33,224 nucleotides of DNA, taken from Nocardia thailandica NBRC 100428 (GTDB taxonomy: Bacteria; Actinomycetota; Actinomycetes; Mycobacteriales; Mycobacteriaceae). This document shows positions 31,694 through 33,224 of the stretch, one piece after another. The DNA lies in the NCBI RefSeq assembly GCF_000308795.1, contig NZ_BAGK01000056.1:1-33224 (forward strand), written 5' to 3'. The position numbers were made by a program, and so were the translations under genes. The notes under the pieces are model-generated. The model did no database searches. It had not been told where the DNA came from and was given only the letters and a program-made list of their open reading frames with translations. The first letter of the stretch is position 1, and every line of letters begins with the position of its first letter.

Positions 31694-32643
31694 AAGCCGG
31701 TGCGCTGGCCTCCCTGAGCGGCATCGCCGCCATCACCGTGCTCGGTGCGAGCTACCTGACCTTCGGCGTGGTGCGCGCCGACCCGTTCGCCGACTTCACC
31801 CACGCCTCGCTCCACCTGGAGAACTCCGCTGGCCTGGCCGTCGGCGCGCCGATCCTGCTGACCGGCATCGAGATCGGCAAGGTCACCGCGGTCACCGCCG
31901 CGCCCGACCGCGGCGTCGACGTCGACTTCCGCATCGGCGCCGACCACAAGGTGCCCACCAGCAGCGTCGTCACCGTCGAGCACCTCTCGGCGCTCGGCGA
32001 GGCGTACGTGCAGTTCGCGCCGCGCAGCGCCGACGGGCCCTACCTCAGCGACGGGCAGCGCCTGCGCACCGAGAACGTCCGCACGCCGCTGTCGATCCCG
32101 GAGGCCGCGCGCCTGGTCACCAAGACCGTCGACCAGCTGGACCCGGCCGTGGTCGGCTCGCTGGTCGACACCCTCGCCACCGCCATGGCGGGCACCGAGA
32201 ACGTGGTCCCCGAACTGGCCCGCGGCGGTGACCTGCTCGCCGCCTCGATCATGTCGCGGTCGCCGCAGATCGCCGAGCTGCTGCGCAACTTCCAGTTCGT
32301 CGTCGGCGACATCGGCTGGGCAGGCCCCGCCACCTCGTCGGCGGCGCCCCAGTTCGTGCGGCTGAGCCGGGCGATCACCGACCTGACCGAGGCCATCGGC
32401 CGGGCGACCATCGACGACCCGCAGCGGTACCTGCGCGACGACGGTCTCGTGCCGTTCCTGGAACGGCTGAACACCGTGCTCGGCGAGATCGGTCCGGAGC
32501 TGCGGTCGATGCTGCCCGCGCTGCGGCCGCTGGCCGACGCCGCGGTCACCGCCGGTCCGCAGATCGACCTGAGCACGCTCATCACGCAGGCGCTGGAGAG
32601 CACCGACGCGGACGCGGTGAAGGTCAGGGTCGCGATCAAGTAA
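31690..32643 (+). CDS. mceF: MCE family protein, position F
   Basis: 317 residues, the shortest of the six. Helix LASLSGIAAITVLGASYLTF (about 6-25), MCE domain ADFTHASLHLENSAGLAVGAPILLTGIEIGKVTAV with SSVVTVEHLSALGEAYVQFAP (about 40-110), then a helical domain with TKTVDQLDPAVVGSLVDTLATAM and a short C-terminus ending KVRVAIK. It closes the core operon. MceF proteins of other operons often have a longer proline-rich tail, missing here; a separate proline-rich gene starts 128 nt downstream. Confidence 0.92.
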   Translation: MKAGALASLSGIAAITVLGASYLTFGVVRADPFADFTHASLHLENSAGLAVGAPILLTGIEIGKVTAVTAAPDRGVDVDFRIGADHKVPTSSVVTVEHLSALGEAYVQFAPRSADGPYLSDGQRLRTENVRTPLSIPEAARLVTKTVDQLDPAVVGSLVDTLATAMAGTENVVPELARGGDLLAASIMSRSPQIAELLRNFQFVVGDIGWAGPATSSAAPQFVRLSRAITDLTEAIGRATIDDPQRYLRDDGLVPFLERLNTVLGEIGPELRSMLPALRPLADAAVTAGPQIDLSTLITQALESTDADAVKVRVAIK

Positions 32644-32726
32644 ATTTCCGGCAACCCTTGAATATAGGTATAGCGGCTGGCCGGGGCATTTCGTCTCGGC
32701 CGGTCGGCGTTCGAGCAACCGTGCGG

Positions 32727-32757
32727 TAGCCTGCGGATCAGGGAGTCCCCGATCCGC
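32727..32757 (+). promoter_or_regulatory. Promoter/hairpin ahead of the proline-rich gene
   Basis: A -10-like TAGCCT (32727-32732) is followed at once by GCGGATC ... GATCCGC (32733-32739 and 32751-32757), 7-bp perfect arms with an inner GGG/CCC pair and AGT at the centre. It may be an operator over the transcription start or a 5' leader hairpin. The ATG follows 14 nt later. Confidence 0.45.
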
Positions 32758-32771
32758 GGTGAGGCGGTGTG

Positions 32772-33224
32772 ATGACGACCCACAACAGCAGCGACGCCCC
32801 GCAACCGGGGCCGAGCAGGAACCGGGTGATCGCGATCGCGGCCGTACTGGCCGCGATCCTCGCGCTCGTCGTCGCCCTCGGGCTGATGATGCGGGCGGGC
32901 CAGGGCGACGATCAGCCGACCCGCGTCGACCAGGTCACCAACGGGCTCGCCGACGGCGGCGATCAACCGGTCGGCGTCCCGTTCGCGCCGCCGTGGCCGT
33001 CGCGCCGGGAGGGCGGGAACTGTTCGGCGGGCGGTATCGTCGCGCACTGGGTCGTCGGCGCCGACGGCGGCTGGACCTGCACCCCGACCCCGGCCGAGGC
33101 CGTCGCCCCGCCGCCTCCGCCCGCCCCCGAGCCAGCGCCCGCCCCGGCGCCGCCGCCCGCGCCCGCGCCGGTCGAGCAGGCGCCGCCGCCCGCGCCGGTC
33201 GAGGCGCCGCCGCCGGTCTACGAA
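32772..33224 (+). CDS. Proline-rich membrane-anchored protein (partial, 3' end outside window)
   Basis: Open from ATG 32772 to the window end, 151 codons. A short polar N-terminus is followed by a membrane helix (about 18-38, RVIAIAAVLAAILALVVALG), then an extracytoplasmic part with two cysteines in EGGNCSAGG and GWTCTPTP that may pair, and a proline/alanine/glutamate-rich tail (PAPEPAPAPAPPPAPAPVEQ). I recognise no named family. GAGG about 9 nt before the ATG is the likely ribosome site. It lies 128 nt after mceF on the same strand and could be a wall-spanning accessory of the Mce complex, but it has its own candidate promoter. Confidence 0.8.
   Translation, partial: MTTHNSSDAPQPGPSRNRVIAIAAVLAAILALVVALGLMMRAGQGDDQPTRVDQVTNGLADGGDQPVGVPFAPPWPSRREGGNCSAGGIVAHWVVGADGGWTCTPTPAEAVAPPPPPAPEPAPAPAPPPAPAPVEQAPPPAPVEAPPPVYE

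Noticed and set aside
32040..33047. Minus-strand frame opposite mceF and the proline-rich gene
   Set aside because: It runs antisense through a conserved MCE domain and the promoter region; the translation is low-complexity Arg/Ser.

Overview
The window is GC-rich actinobacterial chromosome, most likely Nocardia or a close mycolic-acid-containing relative. The first 9.2 kb follows the Mycobacterium tuberculosis Rv1330c-Rv1343c block almost gene for gene (pncB, clpS, DUF2017, P1 peptidase, mec, cysO, cysM, rhomboid, Rv1339-type phosphodiesterase, rph, rdgB, DUF3817, lprD-like). The right end carries a complete mce operon, a hallmark of these genera. GTG starts, 1-4 nt gene overlaps and -10 boxes placed directly at start codons (leaderless mRNA) are frequent. 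No rRNA, tRNA, CRISPR, insertion sequence or phage gene was seen.

Layout: (1) 1-9190, conserved housekeeping: NAD salvage (pncB, leftward, cut by the window edge), proteolysis adaptor ClpS, a sulfur-carrier cysteine pathway (mec-cysO-cysM), an intramembrane protease, a cyclic-nucleotide phosphodiesterase, RNase PH and a non-canonical-NTP pyrophosphatase, then two leftward membrane-protein genes. murI, which sits inside this block in M. tuberculosis, is missing here. (2) 9307-17748, accessory regulator/target pairs: an SDR with a palindrome at its start, a group-2 sigma factor, TetR plus a DHA2 drug exporter with a cytosolic tail, PadR plus an FAD monooxygenase, and an XRE/MmyB-like regulator divergent from an NTF2/SnoaL-like protein. 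Most of these promoters carry inverted repeats. (3) 17721-20677, leftward: a PAP2 phosphatase, a 0.5 kb non-coding stretch with strong hairpins, an Ala/Pro/Gly/Thr repeat protein built on an exact-period 30-bp minisatellite, and a membrane-anchored HNH nuclease. This is the least explained part. (4) 20982-24585: haloalkane dehalogenase, ECF sigma factor with a Cys-rich tail, PhoU-like protein, and a CaCA-family exchanger. (5) 24586-33224: an mce operon (yrbEA, yrbEB, mceA-F, all overlapping or within 3 nt) behind a promoter region with an 8-bp-arm inverted repeat, then the start of a proline-rich membrane-anchored protein cut by the window end.

The clearest leads are: a CysO that ends Gly-Gly-Ala rather than Gly-Gly, which would need C-terminal trimming, plausibly by the adjacent JAMM protease; the HNH nuclease/repeat-protein pair, with a Shine-Dalgarno sequence but no normal start codon beside it and a duplicated, frame-shifted 3' end; the family of start-codon-proximal -10 boxes; and several divergent operator palindromes. 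Functions are assigned by reading motifs and from memory of families; no database search was run.
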